Shown: positions 1 to 8,424, numbered from the stretch's first letter. The stretch is 64,000 nucleotides of DNA from JAHEJN01 sp963787285 (GCA_963787285.1 CAWBCM010000020.1:239097-303096); one strand, 5' to 3'. The notes: generated by a model not told the origin, from the letters alone. Program-made: numbers and translations.

Positions 1-516
1 ATCGACGCTGCCCGCCGTCAGGGCGACTCGCTCGGCGGGACGGTTCGCTGCGTTGCCCGCAACGTCCCCATCGGACTCGGCGAGCCGGTGTTCGACAAGC
101 TCGAGGCCGATCTGGCCAAGGGCATGCTGTCGCTTCCGGCCGCGAAGGGCTTCGACATCGGCAGTGGGTTCGCCGGCACCCGCCTGACCGGACTCCAGCA
201 CAACGACGCCTTCGAGCCCGGTCCGCTCGGTGTTCCGGTCACGACCTCGAACCACTCTGGGGGTGTGCAGGGCGGCATCACCAATGGGGCCGACATCGAG
301 TTCCGTGTCGCCTTCAAACCCACGGCGACGATCAATGCGGCGCAGAAGACCGTCGATCGGAACAACGAGGCCGTCGAACTCGAGGCGCGGGGTCGCCACG
401 ACCCGTGTGTGCTGCCCCGAGCGGTGCCGCTCGTCGAGGCGATGACCTGTCTCACGTTGGCCGATCATCTGCTCCGCCAGCACGCCATCGACCTGCTCCC
501 CCTCCTCGACGAGTGA
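1..516 (+). CDS. aroC: Chorismate synthase, C-terminal part (5' end outside the window)
   Basis: Converts 5-enolpyruvylshikimate-3-phosphate to chorismate using reduced FMN, the last common step of aromatic biosynthesis, in the cytoplasm. The frame is open from base 1 and encodes 171 residues, roughly the last 45% of a usual protein of about 390 residues. Family-typical stretches seen are GDSLGG, GLGEPVFDKLEA, HSGGVQGGI and, near the end, RHDPCVLPRAVPLVEAM. The true start lies upstream of the window. The next gene begins about 50 bases downstream on the same strand. The step just before it is carried out by AroA, encoded far away at 34951-36918. Confidence 0.96.
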   Translation: MDAARRQGDSLGGTVRCVARNVPIGLGEPVFDKLEADLAKGMLSLPAAKGFDIGSGFAGTRLTGLQHNDAFEPGPLGVPVTTSNHSGGVQGGITNGADIEFRVAFKPTATINAAQKTVDRNNEAVELEARGRHDPCVLPRAVPLVEAMTCLTLADHLLRQHAIDLLPLLDE

Positions 517-568
517 GATTTCGGCTCCGATTCGGGAACGATTCCCGACGGGACGGAGTTCTCGGACC

Positions 569-1249
569 ATGAACCATTGCCGCGCCCTCGCTGTCGCCGC
601 GGGCCTCACCCTTGTTGCCGGAGCCTGTGGTAGCCCGTCGAGCTCCGAGACCGCCACGACGGTCGCGGAGGCACCCGGCCCCGACGAACCACGCGACGCC
701 AGTCCGTCGACCGCCACCGACGAACCCATCGACGAATCCATGGAGGAGCCGGCGCTCCCCGACGGAGACGCCGTCGAACCGGCGGCCGGTGACGATGCAC
801 CCCCGACCGAGGCGGCCGAGCCTGCCGCTGCTGTCGACAGCGTGCTGCCCGATGTCGACGTGGTCGACCTCGCAACGGGCGAGACCGTCAACCTCGCATC
901 GTTTGCACCGGCGGACCGTCCCATCCTGTTGTGGTTCTGGGCGCCTCATTGACCGACCTGTCGGGCCGAAGGGCCTGACGTCGAGCAGTTTGCTCGAGAG
1001 AACGCAGACGAGCTCCTGGTGATCGGTGTGGGAGCACAGGACAACTACGACTACGCCCTCGACTTCGTCGCCGCCACGGGCACCACGTCGTTCCCCATGG
1101 TGTGGGACGAGAGCTTCGAGTCGTGGCGGGAGCTCGGGATCGCCGGACAGCCCCAGGGTCGCCTCCTCGATCGGAACGGCCAACTCTTGGCCGGCTGGGC
1201 CGGTCGTATCCCCGAACAAGACGTGCTGGCGGCGATCGCCGAGCTCTGA
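569..1249 (+). CDS. Thioredoxin/TlpA-like lipoprotein, probable selenoprotein (U-P-T-C active site)
   Basis: Translation from ATG 569 gives a lipoprotein signal (hydrophobic stretch then AGAC, Cys20), a Pro/Ala/Glu-rich linker to about residue 90, and a thioredoxin-fold domain. The fold reads WFWAPH, then TGA at 950-952, then PTCRAEGPDVEQFA. The frame is identical before and after the TGA and continues to a stop at 1247-1249 (226 residues if TGA is read through). TGA sits exactly where the first Cys of the CxxC motif belongs, giving U128-P-T-C131. A 9-bp hairpin with a GAAG loop follows (959-980), where a bacterial SECIS element should lie. Family knowledge: membrane-anchored thiol-disulfide oxidoreductases act outside the cytoplasmic membrane, and Cys-to-Sec replacement at this position is known in thioredoxin-like proteins. 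A GGACGGAG ribosome site precedes the ATG. Alternatives: a Cys-to-stop mutation or a base-call error. No selA/B/C/D gene is in this window. Confidence 0.7.
959..980 (+). promoter_or_regulatory. Candidate bacterial SECIS hairpin
   Basis: Bases 959-967 (TGTCGGGCC) pair with 972-980 (GGCCTGACG) around the loop GAAG (968-971). This gives nine pairs, two of them G-U. The loop begins 15 bases after the in-frame TGA at 950-952 and starts with G. This agrees roughly with what is known of bacterial SECIS elements: a hairpin inside the coding region just after UGA, with G among the first two loop bases. The stem also encodes protein, so chance pairing in GC-rich DNA cannot be excluded. Confidence 0.45.
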
Positions 1250-1259
1250 CCGCTTCCGG

Positions 1260-2330
1260 TCAGCGGATGAAGGGCATGTCGACCACGGTGGCATCGACGA
1301 GGGTGCCGCGCATGTCGATCGCCGCCTCTGTGCCCACCGAGAGCGTGGGATCGACGAAGGCCATGGCGATTCCCACCTCGAGTACCGGCGAGAAGTTGCC
1401 GCTGCTCACGAAACCGACGTCGACACCCTGGCGGAGCACCCGTTGACCGTCGCGAGGGGGTCGCCGGCCGCCGGTGGTCAACCCGACGAGGTGGCGGGTG
1501 ATGCCGCCGTCGCGCTCGGCCGCGAGCGGCTCCCGCCCCTGGAAGGGGCCCTTGTCCCATCGCACGACCCATCCGAGGCCCGCCTGCAGCGGCGTGATGC
1601 CGGGGCCGAGCTCGTGACCGTGCAGCGGGAGGCCGGCCTCGAGCCGCAGCGTGTCGCGGGCTCCGAGGCCCGCAGGGGCGATGTCGGCGGCCGTGAGCGC
1701 CTGCCAGAGGTCGGCGGCCACCGCTGTCGGCACGGCGAGCTCGACGCCGTCCTCGCCCGTGTAGCCCGTGCCTGCGGCCAGACACGTGTGACCCTGGAAC
1801 GTGAACTCGCCGACACGGAACCGGCCGATCTCGGCCGCTTCGGGCAGTAGGGGCCGGAGGAGATCACGGGCAACGGGACCCTGCACCGCGAGCACGGCTC
1901 GCTGATCGGTGCGATCGACCACCACCTCGGCGCCGGCCAGGGCGTTGCGCACCCGATCGGTGTTCGACGCGTTCGGCATCACGTCGAAGGTCTGGTCGTC
2001 GATCCACCAGATGATGATGTCGTCGAGGACCGAGGCATCGTCGGGGTCGAGCAGGTGCGTGTACTGGGCACGGCCGGGCGCTATCCGATGGAGATCGTTG
2101 GTGAAAGCGGCCTGAAGTGTGCTCAGCGCCGATGGCCCTTCGACCCGCACCGTGCCGAGGTGGCTGACGTCGAACACCACCGCCGCGCCGCGGCAGGCCC
2201 GGTGCTCGTCGAGGGTTCCCGAGGGATAGGAGATCGGCATCGACCAACCCCCGAAAGGCACCATCTTTGCGCCGAGCTCCACGTGCAGGTCGTGCAGCGG
2301 GCTGCGACGGAGTGGGTCGTCTTCAGCCAC
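1260..2330 (-). CDS. gcvT: Aminomethyltransferase, glycine cleavage T-protein
   Basis: Transfers the methylene group from the aminomethyl-lipoyl arm of H-protein to tetrahydrofolate, releasing ammonia. The 356-residue product starts near SPLHDLHVELGAKMVPFGGW, shows DVSHLG, NASNTDR and GYTGEDGVEL, and ends with the usual C-terminal barrel (GFVSSGNFSP), all typical of GcvT. I chose GTG at 2328-2330, which overlaps the stop of the upstream merR gene and implies translational coupling; a TTG at 2358-2360 is also open. It converges on the lipoprotein gene with a 10-base gap. The partner H-protein gene lies in the same cluster at 4655-5035; P-protein is not in the window. Confidence 0.93.
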   Translation of the reverse strand: MAEDDPLRRSPLHDLHVELGAKMVPFGGWSMPISYPSGTLDEHRACRGAAVVFDVSHLGTVRVEGPSALSTLQAAFTNDLHRIAPGRAQYTHLLDPDDASVLDDIIIWWIDDQTFDVMPNASNTDRVRNALAGAEVVVDRTDQRAVLAVQGPVARDLLRPLLPEAAEIGRFRVGEFTFQGHTCLAAGTGYTGEDGVELAVPTAVAADLWQALTAADIAPAGLGARDTLRLEAGLPLHGHELGPGITPLQAGLGWVVRWDKGPFQGREPLAAERDGGITRHLVGLTTGGRRPPRDGQRVLRQGVDVGFVSSGNFSPVLEVGIAMAFVDPTLSVGTEAAIDMRGTLVDATVVDMPFIR

Positions 2331-2793
2331 CGACCACGGCCTGGTCGCCGAGCCCGGCAACCGGTGCGGGCCGCAGTTCGACGATCGCGTGGTCGAGCTC
2401 TTCCTTCACGTTGCCGAGCGGCAGGATGTTCAGGACGCCTTGGCCGTTGTGGACCAGATCGATGAGCTCCTCACCGGTGTGGACCAGAACGGAGTCCTGC
2501 CCGTTGATGACCAGATTGGCGGTGGCGATGTCTTCGCCGAGGTTGTCGCGGAGATAGGCGAAGATCTTCCGTACGGACTCGAGCTTCAATCCGGCATCGA
2601 GAAGGTTCTTGATCACCTTCAGTTCGAGCAGGTCGCGGTACGAGTATCGGCGGCGGCTGCCACTCCCCCGCGCCTCGGCCACCGAGGGCCGGATGAGATC
2701 GGTGCGGGCCCAGTAGTCGAGCTGTCGGTAGGTGATGCCGACGATCTCGGCCGTTCGCTTGCCGCTGAAGTCTTCGACTGGTGCTTCGGTCAT
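2323..2793 (-). CDS. MerR-family transcriptional regulator (Rv1830-like)
   Basis: 156 residues from ATG 2793, preceded by GGAGG five bases upstream. The N-terminal half is a MerR winged helix (TAEIVGITYRQLDYWARTDL, then RRRYSYRDLLELKVIKNLL) and the rest a short helical and beta effector region. A MerR protein at this place, downstream of the DUF151 gene and near glycine-cleavage genes, matches the mycobacterial order Rv1827-Rv1830. No metal-binding Cys pattern is visible in the C-terminal part, so a classical metal-responsive role is unlikely. The stop overlaps the start of gcvT. Its targets cannot be read from the sequence. Confidence 0.88.
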   Translation of the reverse strand: MTEAPVEDFSGKRTAEIVGITYRQLDYWARTDLIRPSVAEARGSGSRRRYSYRDLLELKVIKNLLDAGLKLESVRKIFAYLRDNLGEDIATANLVINGQDSVLVHTGEELIDLVHNGQGVLNILPLGNVKEELDHAIVELRPAPVAGLGDQAVVGG

Positions 2794-2970
2794 GAGATCC
2801 TCCGAGGACTCTGCGTGCGGCTGCGGGCCACGGGAAGACCGCATCACACGCGAGGAATTACGCCGGTGTGGGTTGATCAGCCTACGAAGCACGCAGGCAT
2901 CGGTCAATGGGTCCGGCCGAAGTCGTCGTCTACCTGCGACGTTGACGCGGTCTCGAGCTGAACCCGAGGG

Positions 2971-3444
2971 TCAGGATTCGAAATCCTCGGGGCTCACGTG
3001 GTCGAGGAACTCACGGAACTCCTCGACGACCTGGTCGGCCACGACGTTCTCGTTGTCGACGTAGCCCGCCTCGTCGATGACCGACTCGGAGACGAAGATC
3101 GGGGTTCCGGTGCGCACCGCCAGGGCGATGCCGTCGGAGGGGCGGGCCGAGACCTTGACCTCGTTCTCACCGGCTGACAGCTCGAGCTCGGCGTAGAAGG
3201 TCTTGTCGCGGAGCTCGGTGACGACCAGCCGGATGATCGATGCGCCGACGGCGGCGACCGTGGAGGCGAAGAGGTCGTGGGTCATGGGACGCGGCGGCTC
3301 GACGCCTTCGACGGCCAGGGAGATGGCGGTGGCCTCGTTGGCACCGATGAAGATGGGCACGAGTCGATGGGCGCCCTCGATCTCGCGGAGCAACACGATC
3401 GGTTGGTTCGTCCGCATCTCGACCCGCACGCCTACGAGTTCCAT
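2971..3444 (-). CDS. DUF151 / bifunctional nuclease family protein
   Basis: 157 residues starting MELVGVRVEM (ATG 3444; a GTG three codons upstream is also possible, ribosome site weak). The protein follows the family closely: NQPIVLLRE, PIFIGANEATAI, GVEPPRPMTHDL and KVSARPSDGIALA are all present. Members of this family include a plant protein with DNase and RNase activity and a conserved actinobacterial protein next to ftsR. The bacterial role is poorly defined. The gene lies between the two MerR-type genes, 78 bases after ftsR, with a 177-base gap before the next gene, in which I see nothing else. Confidence 0.92.
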   Translation of the reverse strand: MELVGVRVEMRTNQPIVLLREIEGAHRLVPIFIGANEATAISLAVEGVEPPRPMTHDLFASTVAAVGASIIRLVVTELRDKTFYAELELSAGENEVKVSARPSDGIALAVRTGTPIFVSESVIDEAGYVDNENVVADQVVEEFREFLDHVSPEDFES

Positions 3445-3522
3445 CTCGATCACGATCCCGACCCTACTGGGCCGTTGGCCTCGTCGTCTCGCGAAGCCGC
3501 GACGAATCGGCAACTGCGGAGC

Positions 3523-4221
3523 TCAGGTCACCAGCGTGCCGCGGAGCGAACGGCGCAGCAGCGCCCGGCGCAGCTCCTCGCCGTCGGCGACGAGTGATCC
3601 GAGCGATCGCAATGCCGCCTCTCGACCCCCGCCGCTGCGGGCGTGAGCCACCGGCGCCAGGAGCTGTTCGAGAATGCCTGCTTCGCGTTCGGCGGCAACC
3701 TTGTACGACCGGAGATGGCGAACCTCGAGGCCCGACGCGAGCAGATGGGAAGCAGCCTTGGCGACGAGCACGGCATCGTCGTCGTAGACCATTCCGGTGC
3801 GGGTCCGTTGGCCGACGACGACACCGGCGTCCTCGAGGTCGGTGAGCACCTGCTTCTTCAGCCCTGCGGCGCGGGCCACCTCGTCGAAGGAAAGTGTCAT
3901 CGAGGCGGGTTCCATGGGAAACGCAGGCGCGTGAGTGGAATCGGGGTCGTCGGTCTCGGGCTCGGCGGAATCGGCCGTGCCTTCGTCGAGACGTTGTTTG
4001 ATGACCTTCAGCGGCAGGAACTGCTCGCGCTGGGCTCGCAGGATCCAGCGGAGTCGTTCGATGTCGGCGTCGCCGAACATCCGATAGCCCGACGGTGTTC
4101 GCACCGGCTCGACCAGACCCTGCGACTCGAGAAAGCGGATCTTGGAGATCGTGATGTCGTCGAACTCGGTGCGGAGAAGGTTCAGGACCTCGCCGATCGA
4201 CCGATGTTCGCCCTCTCTCAC
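3523..4221 (-). CDS. ftsR: MerR-family cell-division regulator, FtsR type
   Basis: 232 residues. The N-terminal winged helix reads SIGEVLNLLRTEFDD, then SKIRFLESQGLVEP and SGYRMF, the hallmark of the actinobacterial FtsR/Rv1828 group. A linker and a second helix-turn-helix-like segment follow (FDEVARAAGLKKQVLTDLE, about residues 113-132). In Corynebacterium and Mycobacterium this protein sits beside the FHA protein GarA and controls ftsZ or related genes; that role is assumed here from homology and position. ATG 4219-4221 overlaps the garA stop (ATGA), so the two are translationally coupled. Confidence 0.88.
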   Translation of the reverse strand: MREGEHRSIGEVLNLLRTEFDDITISKIRFLESQGLVEPVRTPSGYRMFGDADIERLRWILRAQREQFLPLKVIKQRLDEGTADSAEPETDDPDSTHAPAFPMEPASMTLSFDEVARAAGLKKQVLTDLEDAGVVVGQRTRTGMVYDDDAVLVAKAASHLLASGLEVRHLRSYKVAAEREAGILEQLLAPVAHARSGGGREAALRSLGSLVADGEELRRALLRRSLRGTLVT

Positions 4222-4652
4222 TGGCCGGTCACGAACTGGAGCTTGAACCGCCCGACCTGGAGCTCATCACCCTCGGACAGTGTGGCCGAGTCGATGCGTT
4301 TCCGGTTGAGATAGGTGCCGTTCAGCGAGCCGACGTCGCGGACGACATAGCCGCCGTCGCTCTCGACGATCTCGACGTGACGACGCGAGACGGTGATGTC
4401 GTCGAGGAAGATGTGGCTCTCGGGGTGGCGGCCCACGGTGGTGGTCCCCGGCTCGAGGTTGTACCTGGCCCCGACGGTGGGGCCTTGGGTGGCGATGAGT
4501 GCGGCCGATGGTGCCTCGCCGTGGGTTTCGCTCTCGAAGTCGTGACCCTCGGTGTGCTCGTCGGCGCGACCGATGGGCTTGCCGCACGAGGAACAGAAGT
4601 TGGCGGCGTAGTCGTTCGGCTGTCCGCAGCGGGGGCAGGGTGAGGTGGCCAT
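4218..4652 (-). CDS. garA: FHA-domain protein of the GarA type, with an N-terminal zinc ribbon
   Basis: 144 residues. Residues 6-25 carry two Cys pairs (CPRCG, CSSCG), a zinc-ribbon pattern. After an acidic linker comes an FHA domain with the phosphothreonine-binding core GRHPESHIFLDD, SRRHVEI and GSLNGTYLN. Mycobacterial GarA binds and inhibits 2-oxoglutarate-consuming enzymes and is switched by phosphorylation of an N-terminal ETTS motif. That motif is not visible here, and the zinc ribbon takes its place. The gene is two bases after gcvH and overlaps ftsR, matching the mycobacterial order gcvH-garA-ftsR. Its targets may differ, because this organism carries KorAB (49611-52522). Confidence 0.85.
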   Translation of the reverse strand: MATSPCPRCGQPNDYAANFCSSCGKPIGRADEHTEGHDFESETHGEAPSAALIATQGPTVGARYNLEPGTTTVGRHPESHIFLDDITVSRRHVEIVESDGGYVVRDVGSLNGTYLNRKRIDSATLSEGDELQVGRFKLQFVTGQ

Positions 4653-4654
4653 CG

Positions 4655-5035
4655 TCAGTCCTCGATCAGGGCCCGGTACGCCGCGGCGTCGAGGAGGGCG
4701 TCGGCCTCGGAGGGCTCGGTCATGGTGATCGTGAACAGCCAACCGTCGCCGTAGGGATCCTCGTTGAGTCGCTCGGGCGCATCGACCAGCGAGTCGTTGA
4801 CCTCGGCGATCGTGCCGCTCACCGGCGCAAAGATGTCCGAGACCGACTTGGTGGACTCGACCTCGCTGATCGACGTGCTGGCCGCCACCGACGCGCCGAC
4901 GTCGGGTAGCTCGACGAACACGACGTCGCCCAACGCGTCCTGCGCGTAGTCGGTGATGCCGACTCGAGCGGTGGCGCCGTCGATCGCCACCCATTCGTGA
5001 TCGGCGCTGTACTGGAGATGCTCTGGCACGTTCAT
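4655..5035 (-). CDS. gcvH: Glycine cleavage system H-protein
   Basis: 126 residues from ATG 5035 (MNVPEHLQYSADHEWV). It carries the lipoyl arm between the P, T and L proteins. The lipoylation site is the Lys in VESTKSVSD, followed by FAPVSGTIAEVN and, near the end, DPYGDGWLF, all standard for H-proteins. Length matches the family. It lies between pgsA (66 bases upstream) and garA (2 bases downstream), an arrangement also found in mycobacteria. Confidence 0.95.
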   Translation of the reverse strand: MNVPEHLQYSADHEWVAIDGATARVGITDYAQDALGDVVFVELPDVGASVAASTSISEVESTKSVSDIFAPVSGTIAEVNDSLVDAPERLNEDPYGDGWLFTITMTEPSEADALLDAAAYRALIED

Positions 5036-5101
5036 GGTGGAAACGTACCGTAGGCGCGACATCGTCGCCCTGTCGACGCGGTCTCTACCTGAACGTGAGG
5101 G

Positions 5102-5722
5102 TCAACTCGTGGGCTCGCCGCGGCGAGCGGCCCGCCCTTCGGCCAGAGCGGTCTTGGCCAGCGGGACGTATTCCATGAACGTGTAGTAGCTGAGGATCAG
5201 CGACGGGATACCGATGATCCAGGCCAGGGCCCGCCACAGGTCGGCGCCGCCGACATCGGCATGGCCGATGAGGAACAGCGGAAACGCGAACATCAGTCCG
5301 AAGGTGGCGGTCTTGCCCCACCACGTGACGTCGATACGTCGGGCTCCCAACGCCCCGAGCACGACCGCGGCGATGGCGAAAACCGCCTCGCGGACGAGTA
5401 CCAGGACGGCGAACCAGACGGCGACCGAGCCGTCGATGATCATGGCGGTGATGCCGACCAGGAACATGAGGCGGTCGGCGGTCGGATCGAGGATCTTGCC
5501 GATCTCCGACACCTGGTCGAACCGCCGGGCGATCCAGCCGTCGACCCAGTCGGTCGCACCGAGTGCAGCGAGGAGCCAGGCCGCACTCACTCTGTCGTCG
5601 GCGCCGAACAGCAGGTAGAGGAACCACGGTATGCAGGCCAGGCGCCCGACCGAGATCAGGTTCGGCACGGTGAGGTACGGACCCATGCCGGTGACTTCGG
5701 TGGGCGTAGGGGTGCCGGTCAC
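5102..5722 (-). CDS. pgsA: CDP-alcohol phosphatidyltransferase (phosphatidylglycerophosphate synthase-like)
   Basis: 206 residues with four to six hydrophobic segments. The signature D-G-x2-A-R-x8-G-x3-D-x3-D is complete: DGWIARRFDQVSEIGKILD, then PTAD. It would join a CDP-activated diacylglycerol to an alcohol phosphate at the cytoplasmic membrane. Position next to gcvH matches the mycobacterial pgsA2 neighbourhood; glycerol-3-phosphate is the likely acceptor but the family does not fix this. It is divergent from the HIT gene with only 24 bases between, so the two promoters must overlap. Confidence 0.88.
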   Translation of the reverse strand: MTGTPTPTEVTGMGPYLTVPNLISVGRLACIPWFLYLLFGADDRVSAAWLLAALGATDWVDGWIARRFDQVSEIGKILDPTADRLMFLVGITAMIIDGSVAVWFAVLVLVREAVFAIAAVVLGALGARRIDVTWWGKTATFGLMFAFPLFLIGHADVGGADLWRALAWIIGIPSLILSYYTFMEYVPLAKTALAEGRAARRGEPTS

Positions 5723-5746
5723 CGGCCCAGCCTACGATCGGCATCC

Positions 5747-6175
5747 ATGGCGACCATCTTCTCCCGAATCATCGACCGCGACCTTCCCGGGCACTTCGTG
5801 TGGCGCGACCAACGCTGTGTGGCCTTTCTGTCGATCAATCCGATCTCGGTCGGCCACACCCTGGTCGTTCCCGTCGCGGAGGTCGACCACTGGCTCGATC
5901 TGCCCGTGGCCACCGCCGCTCACCTGACCGAGGTCGCTCATCACATCGGCTCGGTCCAGCAGTACGAGTTCGACTCGCCACGCGTCGGTCTGATGATCGC
6001 CGGCTTCGAGGTCCCGCACACGCACGTGCATGTCCTGCCGATGTGGACGATGGCCGACCTCGACTTCGCCAATGCGGCCACCTCGGTCGATCACGATCAT
6101 CTCGCGGCGCTGGCCGCCCGCATCCGAACCGGACTCAACGCGGCCGGCCACAGCGATCACGTGTCGGCCGACTGA
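5747..6175 (+). CDS. HIT-family nucleotide hydrolase
   Basis: 142 residues from ATG 5747. The histidine triad is seen as HTHVHVLP near residue 87, with the upstream family features CVAFLSINPISVGHTLVVP. HIT proteins hydrolyse or transfer nucleotide phosphoramidates or dinucleoside polyphosphates; the substrate here cannot be told. Divergent from pgsA and convergent with the DUF2079 gene, 3 bases apart at the stops. Confidence 0.93.
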   Translation: MATIFSRIIDRDLPGHFVWRDQRCVAFLSINPISVGHTLVVPVAEVDHWLDLPVATAAHLTEVAHHIGSVQQYEFDSPRVGLMIAGFEVPHTHVHVLPMWTMADLDFANAATSVDHDHLAALAARIRTGLNAAGHSDHVSAD

Positions 6176-6178
6176 GGT

Positions 6179-7675
6179 TCAGGCCGAATCCCGGCGGTAG
6201 ACGAGGATGTCGCCGTTGGTGATCCGCAACCACCCGATGCGTCCGAGACCCACGTCGAACTCCTCTACTCGCGAGAAGCTCCACTGGGTGACCTCGGTGC
6301 GATCGAAGATGATCCAGTCGACTCGATCGACTGCCCCTTCTATGTCGGGTTCGGGTCCGGTGGTGTCGAGCTCGAAGACGCGCTCACGTTCGAACAGCAA
6401 TGGAAGCAACCGCGGCGATGCCCGGACGGCCGCATCGGCGGGAACGAGATCGGCGGCGGCCAGCCGGGCCTGGTCGGTGAGATCGCGGGAACCCCACGAC
6501 CACGGTTCCTCGTAGGGCGAGCTGGCCGAGTCGCGGATGAAGAACACCGACGCCGTGAGCACCAGCGCCCACAGGAGCCGGCGGTCGACGTTGACCTTCT
6601 CGACGCGGACCGTACCGCTGCGCTTCAGTGCGAACACGGTGGCCACGAACACGAACGCCGTGACCGGGATGGTCTGCTGGGCTTCCTCGAGCCGGCCGAC
6701 GGGAACATCGGCGGCCAGGTAGAGCGCATAGAGCGGCACCGTGGGCAACAGGTAGCGCGGCGCGACGACGGGAAGGAAGAGCACCGGCGCGAGCAGCGTG
6801 ACGATCGTGAAGAAGTTGTCGCGTGAGCCGAGTCGGCGCAGGAAATCGATGGGATTGGTGAAGAATCCACCAAGCACATCGAGGGCACCTCCGTCGCCGA
6901 AGGCGCGGAACGCCTCGGCGCCTGGGTAGGTGCCATCGACGATCTCGGGCTGGAACCACAGAATGGCACCGAGCACCCATGCGATTCCCAGGAGTGCGGT
7001 GGCCCAGCCTGCCCGCCGCGACCCCTCGACGACGAGCAGGATGCCGAGGCCGGCGATGGCCAGACCGAGGTCGGCGCGGGCGGCCAGCACGACCAGCACC
7101 AGCAGCGTGAAACGGAACCAACGCCCGGTGAGGCCGTAGAGCACGGCGCCGAGGAGCGCAGGAAGCGCAATGACCTCGGGGTGGAAGTCGGCCAGGTTCA
7201 CGTTGTGGACGGCGGCGTAGATCGAGTAGGCGAAAACGACCGTGGCGGTTGCGCCGAACCGCAGATCGGTCACCCGACGGGCCAGCCGCCAGAGGGGGAC
7301 GATCCCGATGGCGAGAGCGGCCGACTGGATGACCAACAGCGTGGTGACCGTTGGCAGGAACGACGTGAGCACCGCAATCGGATACAGCACCAACGATGCG
7401 TTCTGGCCCAGGACGTTCGAGCCGACGATCGACGAAACCGGCTTGAATCCCTCGCCGATGAGCCACGCCGACTGCGCATACTGCGCAAGGACGGCTCCGG
7501 CGTCGAGCGACCGGGAACGGGCCAGCGACAGCGAGACCAACAACGCGAACAGGACCACGGCGATCACCCATGGGGTGAAGCGGTCGACGCTGCGATTCTC
7601 CAGCCGAGCCTGCCAGCGCAGGACCCAGAGGTCGATCCGCCTCCAGGTTCGCTTGCGCCACGTGGTGAAGCTCAT
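6179..7675 (-). CDS. DUF2079-family multi-spanning membrane protein
   Basis: 498 residues from ATG 7675, which overlaps the upstream SRAP stop as ATGA. After a basic N-terminus (TWRKRTWRRIDLW) there are about nine to ten hydrophobic helices to residue 390, then a soluble C-terminal domain of roughly 100 residues. The early motif LDAGAVLAQYAQSAWLIGEG and later DFHPEVIALPALL are typical of DUF2079 proteins, which resemble GT-C glycosyltransferases or mannosyltransferases. No function is assigned. The C-terminal domain (VDWIIFDRTE) resembles the soluble tail of such proteins. Confidence 0.8.
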   Translation of the reverse strand: MSFTTWRKRTWRRIDLWVLRWQARLENRSVDRFTPWVIAVVLFALLVSLSLARSRSLDAGAVLAQYAQSAWLIGEGFKPVSSIVGSNVLGQNASLVLYPIAVLTSFLPTVTTLLVIQSAALAIGIVPLWRLARRVTDLRFGATATVVFAYSIYAAVHNVNLADFHPEVIALPALLGAVLYGLTGRWFRFTLLVLVVLAARADLGLAIAGLGILLVVEGSRRAGWATALLGIAWVLGAILWFQPEIVDGTYPGAEAFRAFGDGGALDVLGGFFTNPIDFLRRLGSRDNFFTIVTLLAPVLFLPVVAPRYLLPTVPLYALYLAADVPVGRLEEAQQTIPVTAFVFVATVFALKRSGTVRVEKVNVDRRLLWALVLTASVFFIRDSASSPYEEPWSWGSRDLTDQARLAAADLVPADAAVRASPRLLPLLFERERVFELDTTGPEPDIEGAVDRVDWIIFDRTEVTQWSFSRVEEFDVGLGRIGWLRITNGDILVYRRDSA

Positions 7676-8388
7676 GGGGCCGCCGCGACCTCGGTGGGCA
7701 CGACATCGGCCGGTCCGACCGGCTCGAGGAGTTGCGCACCGGCGTTGCGGACGTTGTTCACCTCGGTCGACACGGGCACGAAGGTGATGAGCGAGCTCGG
7801 CGCAGGTACGAGCAACGCCTCGAGGGCGTCGCGGTCGTCGAAGCCGGGGTCGAGCCATCGATCCCAGGTCGCCGGAGCGAGTATCACCGGCATTCGGTCG
7901 TGAATCCGGGCCATCTTGTCGTTGGGTGAACCGGTGATGATGGTGCACGACTGGAGGGGAAGATCATCACCGCTCCCCCGCCACGATTCCCACAGACCGG
8001 CGAACGCAAAGGGCTCTCCGTCGGGCCGGGTGATGTACACGGGCTGCTTCTTCTTCTCGCCTTCGACCACGACCCATTCGTAGAAGCCGTCGGCGGGAAC
8101 GAGGCAACGACGACGTTTGAACGCCGTCCGGTACGCGTTCTTGTCGGCGATGCCTTCGGCGCGCGCGTTGATCATGCGGTTCCCGATCTTGGGATCCTTC
8201 GCCCAGAACGGCACCAGCCCCCAGTGAAAGGCCTCGAGCCGGCGCTGCCCGTCGCTCACCAGAACAACCGGAACGTCGGTGGTGGGTGCCACGTTGAAAT
8301 TCGCGTCGGGCAGGGCTTCTCCTTCTTCGGCACCGAAATACGCGGCCAGGACGTCGGGCGGCGAAGAGGAGACATACCGGCCGCACAT
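7672..8388 (-). CDS. SRAP-family protein (YedK/HMCES), abasic-site DNA-protein crosslinker
   Basis: 238 residues. It begins MCGRY, so Cys2 becomes the catalytic N-terminal Cys after Met removal. Other family marks are NVAPTT, HWGLVPFWAKD, NARAEG, RCLVPADGFYEW and the late His in RIHDRMPVIL. SRAP proteins form a stable thiazolidine crosslink with abasic sites in single-stranded DNA and shield them from strand breakage. The stop overlaps the start of the DUF2079 gene, giving a two-gene operon. Confidence 0.94.
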   Translation of the reverse strand: MCGRYVSSSPPDVLAAYFGAEEGEALPDANFNVAPTTDVPVVLVSDGQRRLEAFHWGLVPFWAKDPKIGNRMINARAEGIADKNAYRTAFKRRRCLVPADGFYEWVVVEGEKKKQPVYITRPDGEPFAFAGLWESWRGSGDDLPLQSCTIITGSPNDKMARIHDRMPVILAPATWDRWLDPGFDDRDALEALLVPAPSSLITFVPVSTEVNNVRNAGAQLLEPVGPADVVPTEVAAAP

Positions 8389-8424
8389 GGCGGCAACGCT
8401 ACCTTCTCGGACTGGGGTCGTGGG

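Noticed and set aside
569..1249. Two separate genes, a short lipoprotein and a short thioredoxin-like protein starting near 1019
   Set aside because: A protein beginning at 1019 would lack the whole active site, while the frame between 953 and 1018 encodes the expected PTCRAEGPDVEQF segment in the same phase.
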